Positions 1 through 12,190 of a stretch of 64,000 bases of DNA are shown here, piece by piece (within the stretch, counting starts at the first letter, position 1; every line of letters begins with the position of its first letter). The translations under genes were made by a program, and so were the position numbers. Location of the stretch: NCBI GenBank assembly GCA_030998015.1, contig JARWMV010000015.1:62001-126000 (forward strand). Reading direction: 5' to 3'. Source of the DNA: Ceratorhiza oryzae-sativae (taxonomy: Eukaryota; Basidiomycota; Agaricomycetes; Cantharellales; Ceratobasidiaceae). The notes below the pieces were generated by a model, which saw only the letters and a list, made by a program, of their open reading frames with translations, was not told the origin of the DNA and searched no databases.

Positions 1-1103
1 GTTCCCTTAAATATCTTAAATGTAGTTCAGCCCTAGTCACTTGGACTGACTGATACTAATCTTAATACTAGACTTTAAGCGATAGCTTATAGGATAGATG
101 GTGGGCTGCCTAATGTGTGTACTTCCTCAGCTACAGGTACTTAGATTTCCTCTAATAGCTGGTACTTAATGTCATGCTCAATCAGGCAATATTGTATCCT
201 TATATATCTCTGTATATAAGATACAATGACTCAGACAGTATATAACTAATATGGTACTTTATTCCTCAGTACTAGTTATATAAGAAATCACACACAGACA
301 AGAGAAAAATAGAAAGAGAAAAAGGAAACCAATAACTGTTCTGGGTTGAGTAGAGGAGGGAAGGTGTCTGGAAGGGCCTCAGAGGAGGTCCTTTTATACC
401 CTGAGGAGGGCATTCCAGAGCCAAATAGATACATGCATGCCAGTGCAATCATCAAAAGAGGGTACTGCTATACTTGGGGTACACCCTAGCCCAGTATAGG
501 ATAAAAGAGTAAAGACAGGGTGTGGATCGAAGGCATTGATGCATCTGAGACCTGCTATTGGCTTGTAGATCATATTATCATAGTATATACATGTAATGAA
601 CGGAGGCTGCATCTCAGTGAGTCATAAAGTGAGTCAGGGAAGCTTCTGGATCAATTTGGGAAGCTCTCCTGACTCACTGGAGTCATTAGATCTTGATTGA
701 TGGTCCAGTAAGATTCTAATGATCTTCGGGCCATTCCGGCGCGAGGATCTGGTGGATCGCGACGATCTTCGGGCAGCAGATACTGCCAAAGATTAGCTAT
801 CGATAGAGCATAAGATCGCTTTGATAGCGTAAGCGGTTGCCGAGATATGAGCGGTGCGATGTTGTAATCAATATCTCCTGATAAGAGGAAATATCGCAAC
901 CTCTGTATCTCTCTGAGATCTTATTGTAAAAACTTAATAAAATATGCGTTGGAGAGCGGGAATTTTGTACTATTTAATGGAACAGAAAATAGTACAATTC
1001 AGAGCGCATACAAATTCAAGTATTTCACAATTTAATTACAGAGGCATCGCTTGAGGTTGGCAGAGCAGACTAAAATAATAGAAAATGTTAGTGATCCATA
1101 ACA
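1..1103 (-). repeat. Solo-LTR family C, copy 1 (cut by window edge)
   Basis: This is the same sequence as 14148-15248 and, inverted, 32758-33860. It ends at GTGATCCATAACA, the terminus shared by the other copies; the first ~210 bases lie outside the window. Read on the minus strand, a TATAAAA box (392-398 complement) is followed by a pyrimidine-rich stretch, which sets the LTR's sense as minus. The five bases after it are ACTGG; the partner target duplication cannot be seen. Confidence 0.85.
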
Positions 1104-1501
1104 ACTGGGCCATGTGCACATACAGCATGTTATAGATACACTCATATCAGATAGATATCAACAGCTGACAACAAAGGGCTGGATGTGTGCACCAAGAGCA
1201 CCAATGCAATTTGTCTGACAGGCACACATCCTGTAATCACTGTTTGACATCTATTGACACCAACACATGATGCAATTGATCTAACTGATAACATGTGCCC
1301 TAGCAACTTATACAGCAGTACATTTGTAAAGGATGAAACACAGGAAGCAATGGGGATTATGTTGATTGAATGGGTTGGTAATGGTACCGCTTGCTTGTGC
1401 CAATATGACGCTTTCATACGGACAATGGTCAAAGTGTGAAATGCATAGCCATGGTCAATAAGACAATTAGAGGCTTCGCTTGAATAATTACGACATGTGC
1501 A
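1104..1501. other. Non-coding flank between LTR and GPI18
   Basis: About 400 bases downstream of the GPI18 stop codon. Short open frames occur on both strands, but none has a recognisable domain or intron structure. It presumably holds the GPI18 3' UTR and terminator; I see no clear polyadenylation signal. Confidence 0.5.
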
Positions 1502-3172
1502 CTACGCAGGGGGGAGAAAAGCAAGCCAGAGGACGCTGCTGACAAAAACCCAAAGAACAATCCATCGGATCCACAAATGTGATACAAAAATATACCAAGG
1601 GAGAGGTTGACCGACAGCCGAACTGCCTTGACGTTTAGCACCAGCCACCAGGAGCGCAGCTCCCACCCACGAGGCCCACGGAGTCGCAGCCGGTAAAACA
1701 CGAAGGGCGATCTGGACGTGAGCAGACGTGAACAGCAACATGGACAGCGCGAGTGCATGAATCGCATAGGGAAGGAGCGTGAGGGCTATCGTTGCACTTG
1801 GGTTAAAAGACGAGGTGGATGTTTTTGTCGACTTTTGGGGGGTTGACAGAACGCCCTTTGATCTGATACAGATAGTCCACAGAAATTTAACGATCGACCC
1901 GCTTACTAGAGATAACACTGGCGTGGCAAGGAGAAAGTTGGGAATTTGTGCCACGGTCCAGTACCGTAAGAACCCAACGTCCCAATACTGGGATTGGACG
2001 AATGAATATATGGAGGGGATGCGGGAAGAACACCAAGGGCGAGGGAACCGACCATCACTGGAGAGATCTTTTGGGCCAACACAAAATGTGATATATCCAA
2101 GATACTGGTGGGCGATAAAAGGTGCGACTACTATCACCGAAAGGAACGAAGCGTAGAGAATGGCGCGTATTCGTATTTGTTTGATAGCACCGAGAAGGAT
2201 TTTAGGGGCATGATGACCGCTCAAAGTGGAATCTCTTGTTCTCAAGATGCAATACTCTATCATCGGACGAACAAGTAGGCTGTAGATCATAAACCCTGCC
2301 ATGATGATACCGTTAGATCGAAAACAAGTAGCCAGGGAGAAACAGAATGAAGCCATGAGATATCCGTGATGATGATACGATCTCATGCCTATTTGAGTTA
2401 ATTAAAAAGTGCCACATCATGTACAAAACTCGGTGCTAACCTCTAAAAGAGAAATACGCGAAAAACGGTTCCGCGTAGGCGTTCCGAAATACGACTGGTG
2501 GCGCCCCCATGAGGATAAAAATCGCTGAAGTCAAATATGCAAAGTGATGTGAGTGGGATATCGAAGCGGTCAATCTGCGTCGTAAAGCGTTCGTAGTTGT
2601 TGCGATGAATTTTGGAAGTTTGGTAATCGAAAAACTGCAGCGAAAGCAGTCTGGACTCACGAATAAAGCTCTAAGCATGGCTCAGAGGATAAGAGGCCTA
2701 TCAGTATGGCTTTGAGAGTCATAAAGATCCCGGATATCAGGTATACGCCCAGACGGTCTTTCATCCGAGTGTATTCAAGTACGCGCAGTAGACCTTGCTT
2801 TCCGAGATGGACGAGACGCAAGACAATGGGGACCCCGGGTGGAAATGCGTACTGGTGCTCATATAAATAGAAGGCATTGAGCGCTATGGATTGATAATGG
2901 AGTGCGTCCCATCTTAGACCAGCAGAACCTACGAGCTGAGGTTCGAAAAAAGGATGTTCCAGCTCAGAACCCGACGAAGGATGTAGCTGGGAATCATGAG
3001 CGAATGAATAATCATCATTAAGAATAGACTGGGAATTAGGGCCTTGGGGGTAGTGAGTCTTGATCAAGTGTGAGGTATCAAACGCCGGGACTTGGGGTCC
3101 CAAGACTTGAGCAAAAAGCGCAGCGCAAACAAAGGCAAGACGTAGCCGATTTCTCGGGGAGATTAAATCCAT
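1502..3172 (-). CDS. GPI18: GPI mannosyltransferase 2 (PIG-V/GPI18), intact copy A
   Basis: Predicted to add the second mannose to GPI-anchor precursors in the ER membrane (GT76 family). Exons on the minus strand are 3172-2661, 2574-2441 and 2388-1502; introns of 86 and 52 bp have GTGAGT/GTTAGC donors and CAG/TAG acceptors, and all phases join cleanly to 510 aa, a normal family length. Family landmarks are readable: an N-terminal hydrophobic segment, RWDALHYQSIA followed by YEHQYAFPPG (luminal catalytic region), the AEPFF motif, CFRSNG, PWC...IPSIYSFVQ.YWDVGFLRYW, and repeated hydrophobic segments to a C-terminal FLPPA. No stop codons are present. The product is multi-pass. A decayed second copy lies at 32570-36969. 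Start ATG 3172 was chosen because it precedes the first hydrophobic segment and no in-frame family sequence lies upstream. Confidence 0.93.
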
Positions 3173-4639
3173 TATCCTGGTTGTTTTTATTTCGATTTTC
3201 TCAAGAGGCGACGAGGAAGAAGAGGTCTTTTTATCTCCAGGCGGCCAAGTGTCGTCGTGGTGATGGACAACTCATACATCCGCGCATGATTTGAATTGCT
3301 GAGTCAGCGCTCCACGTAGAGCCTTCACATTCGTCGTCAGCTAATTGGCGTTGCCAGCGGTACATGGAACCTTGAGATTCGAATCAACGAATCTAAGTCA
3401 GAACTATCAAGGGACAAAATTTCTAAAGTACACCCGCCATCGGGTGAGCTTGCGACGGGGTTGGACTTATTGACAGCTGAGAGCCTGAGCTCGTCAACGT
3501 CAATCCATAGCAGATGTCAAAGAAGCATTCCCAATGCAGAAGCGGCATTTGAACTGTTGAATATCACACATCCCGCGTATTTACGCATCCCTGCCATTCG
3601 TCTCACAGTTTTATGTATAAAGCGCACCCGTAGAACATAAAGATCAACAAAAGATCCATATGCCTTCACTTCCACTGCACGCAAAAGCAAATTCATGGCT
3701 ATTGAATGCTTTCGTCTGTAACAGCACCCTTCGTCATTTTTGCTTTCGATTTTTGCCTACTATAAATTTATATAAGGCTTATCCGCGTGAACGCAATAGA
3801 GGTCCGATGATATCCCCTGCATTTAGCTCACCCATTCTCACGCAGGGAGGTTTCGGGGGAGCTAGACAAGAATGTACTTAGCTCAACTACGAAGGTGGAG
3901 AACTTGATATATTGGCTGTACCTGGATACAAATGTACTACGAGGGACAGTAAGAAAAGAAATATATGAAAAATGAAAGAGAAAACTACACCTTAGTTCAA
4001 CTCCGAAGTTAGAGAACCAAGGGAAGAAAGTTTTCACAAGGGGGACGCATGATTTCAGAAATGGACGCAAAAGTACAAACACGCCGCATACATGAACGGA
4101 TATGATTGTAAATTTAACGCTTATTCGCCTCCCCCCCACGGCTTGTGGGCGTAGATCATTCGGCACTCCGATCGAAGCGATATCCCTTGACTACTCGCGT
4201 GCTACATATTCCCCGCCGCGCTTCTCATGCTAGGCTCCCATCGTTGACCCCCCTATCCTAGTTGCTAGACCTCCTCCCGCCTCGCCCTCCCAACTCGTCA
4301 GCCCCCCAACTGCCATTACCTGTACGGTGTGCCTCCCTGGGTGTAGAAGTAGCTACATCGACCGAGATTTGGCCCCGCATAGCCCATCTCTTTCTCGTCT
4401 GAGTCGATCGAGCGTCGCGCACCCTATGAGGAAATGTAACCCTTCTTCATTACACGATCATCAACTCCGAAACAGGAAACACATATTTGTAATCCAACAG
4501 AAAGTGAAATCCCGAAATTTATGAGACGCGGTTGCGAAAGAACCATACGAAGACATTGAGCAAGAAATCCTTTATTGCACTTCTGGGTGCCCATGATAGG
4601 TCGTGCCCGTCCATGCAGCTAATCGAAATTAGAATAATT
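3173..4639. other. Intergenic region between GPI18 A and surface gene A
   Basis: No convincing gene. 3450-3560 matches 37195-37310 and 4467-4639 matches 37316-37492, so this is the duplicated spacer of the block. Copy A carries about 900 extra bases (roughly 3560-4466), including a repeat shared with 31128-31320. Short frames here lack domains. Confidence 0.6.
3835..4035. repeat. Dispersed repeat shared with 31128-31320
   Basis: Begins CTCACGCAGGGAGGTTTC and contains two diverged copies of a CTCAACTACGAAGGTGGAGAAC-like motif. The counterpart at 31131 begins CTCACACAGGGAGGTTTC and has the same layout with CpG sites changed to TpG/CpA. Probably a transposon fragment; the class is unknown. Confidence 0.55.
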
Positions 4640-6314
4640 TTACAACAGGAACTCTGAACGCTCACTCTGCGTCATTGAGGTTTGTTCTGCCTGGATATTA
4701 TGTTAATGTGAGGCAGAATTAGGGTAAAGACGATGAGACGTACCATATTACCATACGGATTATACTGACCTTGTTCGATTCCCGAGCCGCGCCCAAGGTT
4801 ACTGGTCAGGTGAACCGGTTTATTATGATAGGCCGCCTCTTCACCATACGTCTCATGATGAGGACCGTGAGGCTGGCGGTGCTTGCGTGCTCGATACCAC
4901 AAGAGCAGCCCCGTAAGCAGCAGAAGGAAAGCCGCTCCTCCAGCGGCACCGCCCGCTATAGCCGCTACTGAAGTAGATTTAGAGGACGGAATAGGAGTCA
5001 GTGTCGGTGTCGGTGTTATCGTGGGTGAAGGGATAGGTGTAATTGTGCTTGCCGAACTTGGCATTCGGGTTCAATATCATGCAAGTCATAAATATATGTG
5101 GCGAAACAAACCTTGGCAGATACATGTAGAAATCAATGCAAGCATAGTCTCCATCTGAGCCGACATGGGTCATAGTTACGGTATGAGGCCCAGCAAGCAA
5201 GCCAGAGATATTCCAAAACAGTTTCTGACCAGTCTGTAAACAAGGGATACACATCAAAGTGTGTTCGCAACAGCGATGAGATTACAGACCCATAGGTTAC
5301 CGTTCGTCGCGGTATCCACGATTTGCTGGGCCACTCCGTCAACACTAAACTGAACCTTGGAGTTGGTCGCGAAGTCGTCGGAAAAATACCACAAGGCAGT
5401 TCCGTTGAAGGTAAACGTGGCTATGGCTCCCGGTGTGATGGCACAGTGCTCCGTGTTGTTGAAATACATGGCTTGATTTGTGCTGTTGGAATCTGTATTC
5501 TGTGCCAGTTTATATCTAAGCTAATGCTTGTATAGTAAACAAATTGTCTCACCCATCTATCCCATGCGGACCCTGAGTAGCTCATTTCGTTGCTCTCGTT
5601 GTCGACTAGTACCGCTGCGGAGGGGACACCGGTCGCGCCACTGGTGTTTGCTTGAGGTTCTGACAGAGAATGTAAATGAAAATAATAACTTACGGACCGT
5701 AGCCTTGTGGCCTAATATCACCATCAGATGGTGGAGTGACCCTAAGATAATGTTAACAACTCCCGTCCACCAAGATGGCAGGGAGCTTACGCAAAGTAGT
5801 CCAGACCTATTGATGCGTTGTTTACATTTGTGTTACCGAGGACAATGGTGTGGTCGCCAGGGCCCAAACCTCCAGCGAACCAGATGTTCTGTTGATACAA
5901 TGTGTTCGCTCCAGTGTTTGTCCAGTTCACGTTGATATTCTCCGATCCATCCAGCGAAAGCGTGACGGCGCCAAATCCAGCGGGCTTATCAGCATAATAT
6001 GCGATAGAGCTGCCTGAATCCGAAAGCGAGATTTATCAACTGGGCAAGTACTCTGATGATTGGCGCCCACCTCGGAAGGCAAACCAGGCTTGTGAGCCGT
6101 ATGTCCGGCTCTGAGTGTATGTGCCCTGGTATCTCTGATTGGCATCGCCAGACGTGACGGTACTCCAGCCTGTCTTACTGTACTGGATACCAGTAGGGTT
6201 TGTAGCACTGTAAACGTTCGAGTCGTCTACACGAATGGTGGCCTGGCTCATTGCATACGAAGCCCAGGTCAATGCGTAGAGGGCAAAACGTGGTGTGCAG
6301 TACATAAGGGTCAT
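4640..6314 (-). CDS. Single-pass surface protein, paralogue A (tandem beta-domain ectodomain)
   Basis: Eight exons on the minus strand: 6314-6071, 6013-5791, 5741-5694, 5640-5553, 5499-5290, 5233-5112, 5056-4744, 4690-4640. Introns are 49-57 bp and all phases join, giving 432 aa. Visible parts: an N-terminal hydrophobic signal segment ending about ASYAMSQ; two related ~130-residue modules, each starting with a VDD/VDNES strand and a YS.SGW-like turn and ending in an aromatic strand (LDYFA; IDFYMYLPS); a Ser/Thr/Pro stalk; a transmembrane segment (AAIAGGAAGGAAFLLLLTG...); an Arg/Lys stop-transfer and a ~75-residue tail. N-glycosylation sequons occur in the second module (NNTEH). This suggests a plasma-membrane or wall-facing receptor or adhesin; ligand unknown. 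Paralogues are at 37493-39187 and 63051-64000. I do not recognise a named domain. Confidence 0.85.
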
Positions 6315-7371
6315 CGCGAGGGGGGGGGGGGGTATCTACCGCCTGTACCGAAAATGATCGCCCCCTCCAATATATAATTCGGAAAGAGGAACTTGACGAG
6401 ATTAAAGTGTTGGACAGGTCGGCGCTCATTGGCATCTAGAATGTCCCGCATTTGTGAGTAGATCGCCGTTTGAAGCTGGACTGCCCTGTTTACGATGTGT
6501 TCATGACTAGATCGAGCTGGCAAAAAGGAAAACACCTCACACCTGGACAAGGGGCCGCCACGAGTAGAGACCGGTCTCCAGCGGAGTGCCTGAACCCGGC
6601 CAGACGAATAGGAGTCTTGACGTTTAAGACAGGATTATGAATTTTGAGCCGAAATGAAACGAATTTGAGGTAAAAATAGCATGTCTGGTTATCGCTGTGA
6701 TTTTTCAATCGAGAAGACGGTAGTCACGCTCAACCCAAGCGGGATGCCTTCGTTGGTTCTCGGAATGAATGAGCGCGTGGGTTGATTAATTTGCTATGCA
6801 CAGCATTTGCAAGACCAACTGGCCTGCCCCCCTTGACCCTACTTGTGATAGCCGTCGTGGAGCGGAGATCGCCTCGATATGCCAGACGATAGATATCAGC
6901 AAGCGGAGCAAGTCTTCGGGGGCGCTCGGGTTTGCGGAGGATATGACATGCTGTGGAGTTGGATGTTCCGGGTCAAATGCACGGCCGGGATTAGTGTCAC
7001 TTGGTGCGTGGAAGTTTCCAATACGATAGATATGCCCAGATATAAATCGACAGCCCGAAATCCACAAACTTGATGTTCATTCAATAGGCTTTGGCTAGGT
7101 TAATTCTAGTGCGATCCAGAGGGAACTTGATGCTTCGGTTATCAGTCACGCAATGCGTCGATCAGTTGCCCTTCGATTAGTCAGCGCACCAAAAATGGAA
7201 GCTTTACTCGAGGCCACCGTTCCGCCCCGGGAACCACGAATCTCAGACCGCAAGAGCTCCTGCATATTGAAGAGGGTAAATCTCTGGAGCATTCGTGATC
7301 ACATAGATTGCGGCGTAAGGCCGTCATCTGGTTTCCTGCCACAACATTTAAATTGCTCATTCAGCACCATA
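6315..7371. other. Promoter side of surface gene A; duplicated spacer
   Basis: Matches 39188-40240 with point differences, so it belongs to the duplicated block. It contains a run of 13 G at 6320-6332, next to the start codon, where copy B is shorter and interrupted; this is a likely unstable or mis-called site. No gene recognised. Confidence 0.6.
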
Positions 7372-7827
7372 TACAGTCTTGTGCGGGTCCTTGCACCTGG
7401 ATCACTCCTTGCATCACCCCCGATGAAACCTCACCAATTAGGCTGATAATATCCTACAAATGTCTACGCAGAATCGTAGAGGTCCAATTCATACATGGCG
7501 CATTTTGGTGTATTTTTTTTAGCATTAGTCTGGCAGTTACTGTAGTTTCGGGGCTCATGTGACGTGATCCAAGAAATCTCAAACATTGAGCTCCTGCACA
7601 ACAGCTTGTAAGGGAGTCACGAAAATGCTAAAACTGGGTCAGCACATCCAGGTGGACACCCTAATGGTATCAAACTGAACACGTTCTGCCAGTTACTTTC
7701 TGTATCACAAATCAAGCATGTTGGCTCCAGATATTTGTTGTCACGCGTGATGCTGACTGATTTGCCTTTTTCAGTAATCTTGAAAGATCAACCACTTCTA
7801 TCCCTGCCCTTCTGTCAAACCGTCCAA

Positions 7828-9255
7828 ATGCCTGGCCGTGCTTTGCCCAAATCTAGGAAAAAGTATGATCTGGCTCGCACAAAGAAGTTACTCTATGAGC
7901 GCGCTCTTCAACTATATGCAAACTCTCAGGAATCGCAGCCAGCACATCTTCGTGAGGGTGCTCGGAAGATAGCTGACGAAGTGATGGACGAGCATGAACG
8001 CAAGACTGGAATACGTATCAAGATATCATACAGCACAATACAGTGTCACTTCAGAGGCGGTCGTACCATGTCTTGTTTCAATGCATCCAAAAGCCACCTG
8101 AACGAAGAAGAGCGCGAAGAGATCTTGACATACCTATCAAAAATGTCTGCTCGGGGGTTTCCTTTAACACATCAACAGCTACGAGAGGTCATTAATGCAG
8201 TAATCCGGAATCATAATCCTGAATTCAATGGTGTTGGCAAGAAATTCACATCTCGATTTTTGCAGGCTCATGCCAATCGGATCTCAAGTTACTGGAGTAG
8301 TTCTCTTGATAAAACACAAGCACGAGCTGTTAACCCACATACAATCAAAGCCTGGTTTGACCTACTCGAGTCACGTATACAGGAACATAATATCCCCCCA
8401 AACAATATGTGGGGTGCCGATGAAACTGGCTTTGGGATTGGCATTGGAGGTGCCGAGCGTGTGATTGGGACCACAGGGAAGCAAACACAATATCGCCTTC
8501 GAAGCGGTGGGCGTGAGAACACAACTGTTATGGTTACTATTGGCGTGAATGGGGAATCTATCCCACCTCTTGTCATTTTTAAAGGTCAGCACTTCTTAGT
8601 CCAATGGATACAAGACAACCCACTTGATGCAGTGTAAGTAATTATCATTTCCTTTTTGACTTCATCCATCTCACTCAACTTAAGCCTGGGGTACTCTAAG
8701 AAGGGTTGGATGACCAGCGAAATCAGTCTCGAATGGATCAAACACTTTGACAAGCATACAGCACCAACTGCAGGGGGAGCTGCACGCCTTCTTCTAGTTG
8801 ATGGTCATGCCTCACACTATACTCTCGAGCTGCTCGACTATGCCCGGGAACACAATATTGTTGTGGTGTGTTACCTGTCTCACAGTACCCACGTCTTCCA
8901 GGGCCTGGATGTGGCATGCTTTGGGTGACTAAAAGAATTATATTCTCAATATGTGGGTGAATATGAAGACACAACCAGACAGAGGATAACCAAAGATGTA
9001 TTCCTTACTCCATTCTCCCAGGCCTATGTCAAGACTTTCACCCCTGAAACTATTAAATCAGCATTTAGGTGTACTGGCATCCACCCATTCAATCGAGATA
9101 TTCTCACTGCAGAGGACATAGCTCCAAGCCTTCCATCATCAGTCAACACAGGGCTCCCAATCCATATCCCAGAGGACGTGTTGTTAGCTGCGCAGGTTTG
9201 GGATGAGCTGTATGATTGTCATCAGAGCCTGGAGTTGGATGATATGGAAGGGTAG
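7828..9255 (+). pseudogene. DDE_1-type transposase (one in-frame stop)
   Basis: Two exons, 7828-8633 and 8685-9255, with a 51-bp intron (GTAAGT...TTAAG) that restores frame. ATG 7828 (CCAAATG) precedes a basic N-terminal HTH-like region. The catalytic core is visible: GADETGFG (first Asp), LLVDGHASH (second Asp) and STHVFQGLDVACFG before LKELY (third acidic region). A TGA at 8926-8928 interrupts that last motif where relatives have FGPLK. This would catalyse cut-and-paste transposition at TA sites; this copy is probably inactive unless the stop is read through. After 9255, acidic C-terminal sequence continues in another frame (9279-9554, 9924-10193). Confidence 0.85.
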
Positions 9256-10462
9256 AGCTGGAGAACAACAATTATGTCATGAGTGGAATGGAGGATGAAG
9301 GTGACAATGAGAGAGAAGACAGAGTGGCGGAGGAACTTGAAGACACTAGCCTTGCACTAGGTGATGAGATGGATCTTTGTGCACCACAATACCTAAACCC
9401 TTTCCAACAAGCATTAGCTGGTACTCAAGCAGCTTTCCTCATTGGCAACTCACTGCTCATGTCCCAGGATCAGCTGGAGCCACTACTGTTCTACCATTCA
9501 CCCCCTCCGCCATCCATCTCACCATCACTTGGACAGCCAAGTAGTGAACTCTAGGTGCACCTCCATGAGGAGGCCCAGGCGCTTCATAAACAACTCAAAG
9601 CAATTCATGCAGCTTACCAAGGTGTGCAAGCATGGCTGGTGCTGGCAGATTGACACTGCAGTTTACTTCAGGGTCAGCTCCATGCTAAAGAAGCTGCTGT
9701 TGCAGCTAAACAAAATGGAAAGGGGAAGGGGAAACTAATGGGTGATGGTCTACCAAAAGTGATTACTCAAGGCCTGATATATGAACAATCAAAGAAGAAT
9801 TGGGAGGTTGAAATAGAAGAGGAGGAGGCGAGGTGGGCAAAGGAGGCCAAGAACACAGAAAAGAAGTGATTGTGTGATGAATGGAACAAGCAAGAGTGAG
9901 AAAGGAAAGGGGCTGATGAGGAGATGTGTCATGCATGGGAGGAAGGGCCATTAGCAGAGTGGGAGGTGGAGCAGAAGGCTCATAAGGCGATAGGCAAGTG
10001 GGCACAATGGACAAGGCCCAAGCCACCCAAACAGTCTAAACCATGGCCAAAGACATGGGTGGGATTGGAGAAAGAGCCAGAGCAACTTACCAAGGGTGAG
10101 GCAGATGCAGGCAAGGAAGGGGTGAGAGGTGAGGATGAATGCAAGTATGAGAGTGAGGATGAGGAAGAAAGTGACATGGGTGAGGCAGAGTGACCAGGTC
10201 ACATGCTGACATGGCTGTCCAGTGATTGGCTGTGGTCTTGTTACACGTGCTGGTGCAAGGACTGGTCCAGCCACAAGTCTCACACTTTTGTGCATCAACC
10301 TGTCTTTTTGCCTGAATCCCTCACTGAATGTTGAAATACTTGGCATTTGTATTCTTGTTGGTCATGTATGCATATATATTAACTTGAAGCCCTATTCAAA
10401 TTCAACTCAACACTGGGAGAGGACAAACAAAATTGGGTGGTGCAAGGACCCATACAAGACTG
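9256..10462 (+). other. 3' part of the pogo-like transposon
   Basis: Holds two open stretches in frame 3 (9279-9554 and 9924-10193). The second is rich in Lys, Trp and then Glu/Asp, a common make-up for the tail of such transposases. Stops and frame changes separate them, so I read them as the decayed tail rather than genes. The right terminal repeat ends the element at 10462. Confidence 0.6.
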
Positions 10463-10464
10463 TA

Positions 10465-10601
10465 GAACAAAACACCAATCAAGCAAATCTGGTTGTGTTC
10501 TAGGGACATATGTGTGCTGCAGTTGCAAATCAACAGGACTGACACTCTGTCTAGTGTCCATCTTTCCAATCTTTCCACTGACAATCAGCTGAGCAATATT
10601 G
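10465..10601 (-). pseudogene. MYND gene copy A, fragment 1 (3' end)
   Basis: Matches 40270-40404 with scattered changes, mostly CpG to TpG/CpA. It covers the bases around and just before the stop codon of the MYND-finger gene in copy B. The following bases of copy B are found at 29903-30051, on the far side of element A, showing that the gene was split by insertion. Confidence 0.8.
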
Positions 10602-10842
10602 TGTACAATATACATGTACATACTCAAATGATCTGGAATGTGTATGAGTCAGTAATTGAGTCAAGTGTAAATGCATCATGAATGTGCAGTATATGCGCAG
10701 CAGCAAAGCATATGGCTCACATGTATTTGTAGGGTATTAATATGGGCTTTGTGAGCCCCTTGTACTCCATTGAATTTACTCCTGCACACACATTCTTTTG
10801 TAAATCCTTTCTATACATTAATATATACATTTGATTTCTATA
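10602..10842. repeat. Short unclassified insertion 1
   Basis: 241 bases absent from the duplicate locus (empty site about 40404). It starts TGTACAATATACATG, ends ATTTGATTTCTATA, and is flanked by TATTG and TATCA, which fit a duplicated TATCG whose CpG decayed differently on each side. It shares its end motif (ATTTCTATA) and size class with insertion 2 at 30052-31021. Possibly a solo LTR or non-autonomous element. Confidence 0.5.
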
Positions 10843-10846
10843 TATC

Positions 10847-11222
10847 TGTCATGAACTGACATGCATATATCCACTCTATAATATTTTCTTGATTTATTAC
10901 ATTTTATGAGATCATTTCAAAAACATACTTGCCTTTTATGGTATATCTGTGTCATGTGATTCAGGGGATGTTCTGGACCAATAACCAAGATGTATTTCAA
11001 CTCTGATGTGAAATTCCACAGTTCCACAGTTGCTTCTATTGCTTCTATCTCTTATTGGTCATGACTCACTGTACAGACTTGTTTGTTATGATGTGGCTTG
11101 TATCATGTATATAAACCAGGTCAAGTTCACAGAGGACTCCTCAAGAACTTGACCTCTTGTCAAATACAAGTTCTTTTCTTTTCTTACTACTTTCCTTGCC
11201 GCCTGACTTGTCACCATTGACA
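10847..11222 (+). repeat. 5' LTR of element A
   Basis: 376 bases, TGTCATGAAC...CATTGACA. Contains TATATAAA at 11108-11115. The presumed transcript start is about 11143, where the sequence is complementary to the primer site after the LTR. Confidence 0.92.
11108..11115 (+). promoter_or_regulatory. TATA box of element A LTR
   Basis: TATATAAA, 35 bases upstream of the AAGAACTTGACCT segment at 11143 that is complementary to the primer-binding site. That spacing fits a Pol II start at the beginning of R. The same box is present in the 3' LTR. Confidence 0.7.
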
Positions 11223-11224
11223 TC

Positions 11225-11237
11225 AGGTCAAGTTCTT
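11225..11237 (+). other. Self-priming primer-binding site of element A
   Basis: AGGTCAAGTTCTT begins two bases after the 5' LTR and is the exact reverse complement of AAGAACTTGACCT at 11143-11155 inside the LTR, 35 bases after the TATA box. This is the arrangement known from Tf1/sushi-type elements, where the 5' end of the transcript folds back to prime reverse transcription instead of a tRNA. Confidence 0.75.
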
Positions 11238-11634
11238 GTCAATTGTAAGTCTCAGTGTCATCTGGGATACGTCTTGAACACCATTGGTGTTGTCTCGAGA
11301 TAACTCTCTGTTGCCTTCCCCAATCCCACTCCACCTATCCACAGCCACAAGACATCATTGCCCTATATGTGCCTCTGTGAAGCCTTGCATACCTATATCA
11401 GTTGAAGCACTACTGGTCTTCACAGACGCAGCTGCTCACTGACCAAAGTTTGGGTCCCTCACATGCTGTAACAAGCTTCAGTTCTCTAATCTCTTTTGTC
11501 GACAAGAGGTGGGGTCACTCATTGCCCTTAAGTAGTTGAGCAATGGAGGTCACCTTCCTATTTCCAATAGACTCAGGAAAGGGTCTATTTATCTTTTTTT
11601 TATCTTGCTCTTGCTCAAATATGTCTCTGACAGA

Positions 11635-12190
11635 ATGCACAGCCCTCAAGTGGCACAACCTTTTACAGAGGGCCAGCACTGCCATTTGTGTGGGTGGTTC
11701 GGACACCTGTCTATCCATTGCTTCACCCTCAATTTGGTTGAAGATATCCTTGAAGAGGCCAGGCACATCGATTTTAACCAAGTAATAATTGTCAAAGTCC
11801 ACCCCCAGAAAGTTGGACAAGCCCAACAAGCCTTCATTACTGAGCCAGGTATCCCTGAGTGCAAAATTTGCCACTGAGCAAACGGAGCCAACTTCCCTGC
11901 ACGCTGCCCCTACTGTCCTAAAAAGGACAAATTTTTATACTACTACACCATCCCCTGCAACCAGCTATAAGCTGGAGAACCTTGGCCAACAACTTCTTTG
12001 TCACCTGTTAAACACCATCGAAAACTTCCAAGACAGGTATCATTATTACCAAAATAAGTATGAAGAAACTCATGAAAAACTTCATGAAGCCAAGGCCCAC
12101 TGCACATACCTAACTGAGCATTTGCATGAACACCAGGAGGACTATCTATCCCTCCTCCAAGACCATCTCAGACTAGAAGCACTAGTCTGA
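11635..12190 (+). pseudogene. Element A upstream ORF: zinc knuckle plus coiled coil
   Basis: An ORF ahead of gag. A perfect CX2CX4HX4C knuckle (C-HL-C-GWFG-H-LSIH-C) lies at 11680-11721, followed by CKIC and, after a TGA at 11875-11877, CPYC. After a frame change, 11950-12190 encodes a highly charged, heptad-like helical stretch (YHYYQNKYEETHEKLHEAK...). This looks like a separate nucleic-acid-binding protein or a long N-terminal extension of Gag. It is broken by one stop and one frameshift. Function inferred from motifs only. Confidence 0.6.

Larger units (their letters stand above)
7374..10462 (+). mobile_element. Pogo-like TIR DNA transposon
   Basis: Flanked by TA at 7372-7373 and 10463-10464. 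Terminal inverted repeats are about 25 bp: left starts CAGTCTTGTGCGGGTCC and the right end is its near-exact reverse complement (GGTGCAAGGACCC...CAAGACTG). Comparison with the empty site in the duplicate (about 40265) supports the boundaries. It carries a DDE transposase gene with one internal stop. It sits in the spacer just 3' of the MYND gene copy. Confidence 0.88.

Noticed and set aside
651..899. 82-residue open frame repeated in all three family C LTRs (also 14796-15044 and 32963-33211)
   Set aside because: Conserved only because the LTRs are nearly identical; it has no ATG at its start and no codon-type conservation.
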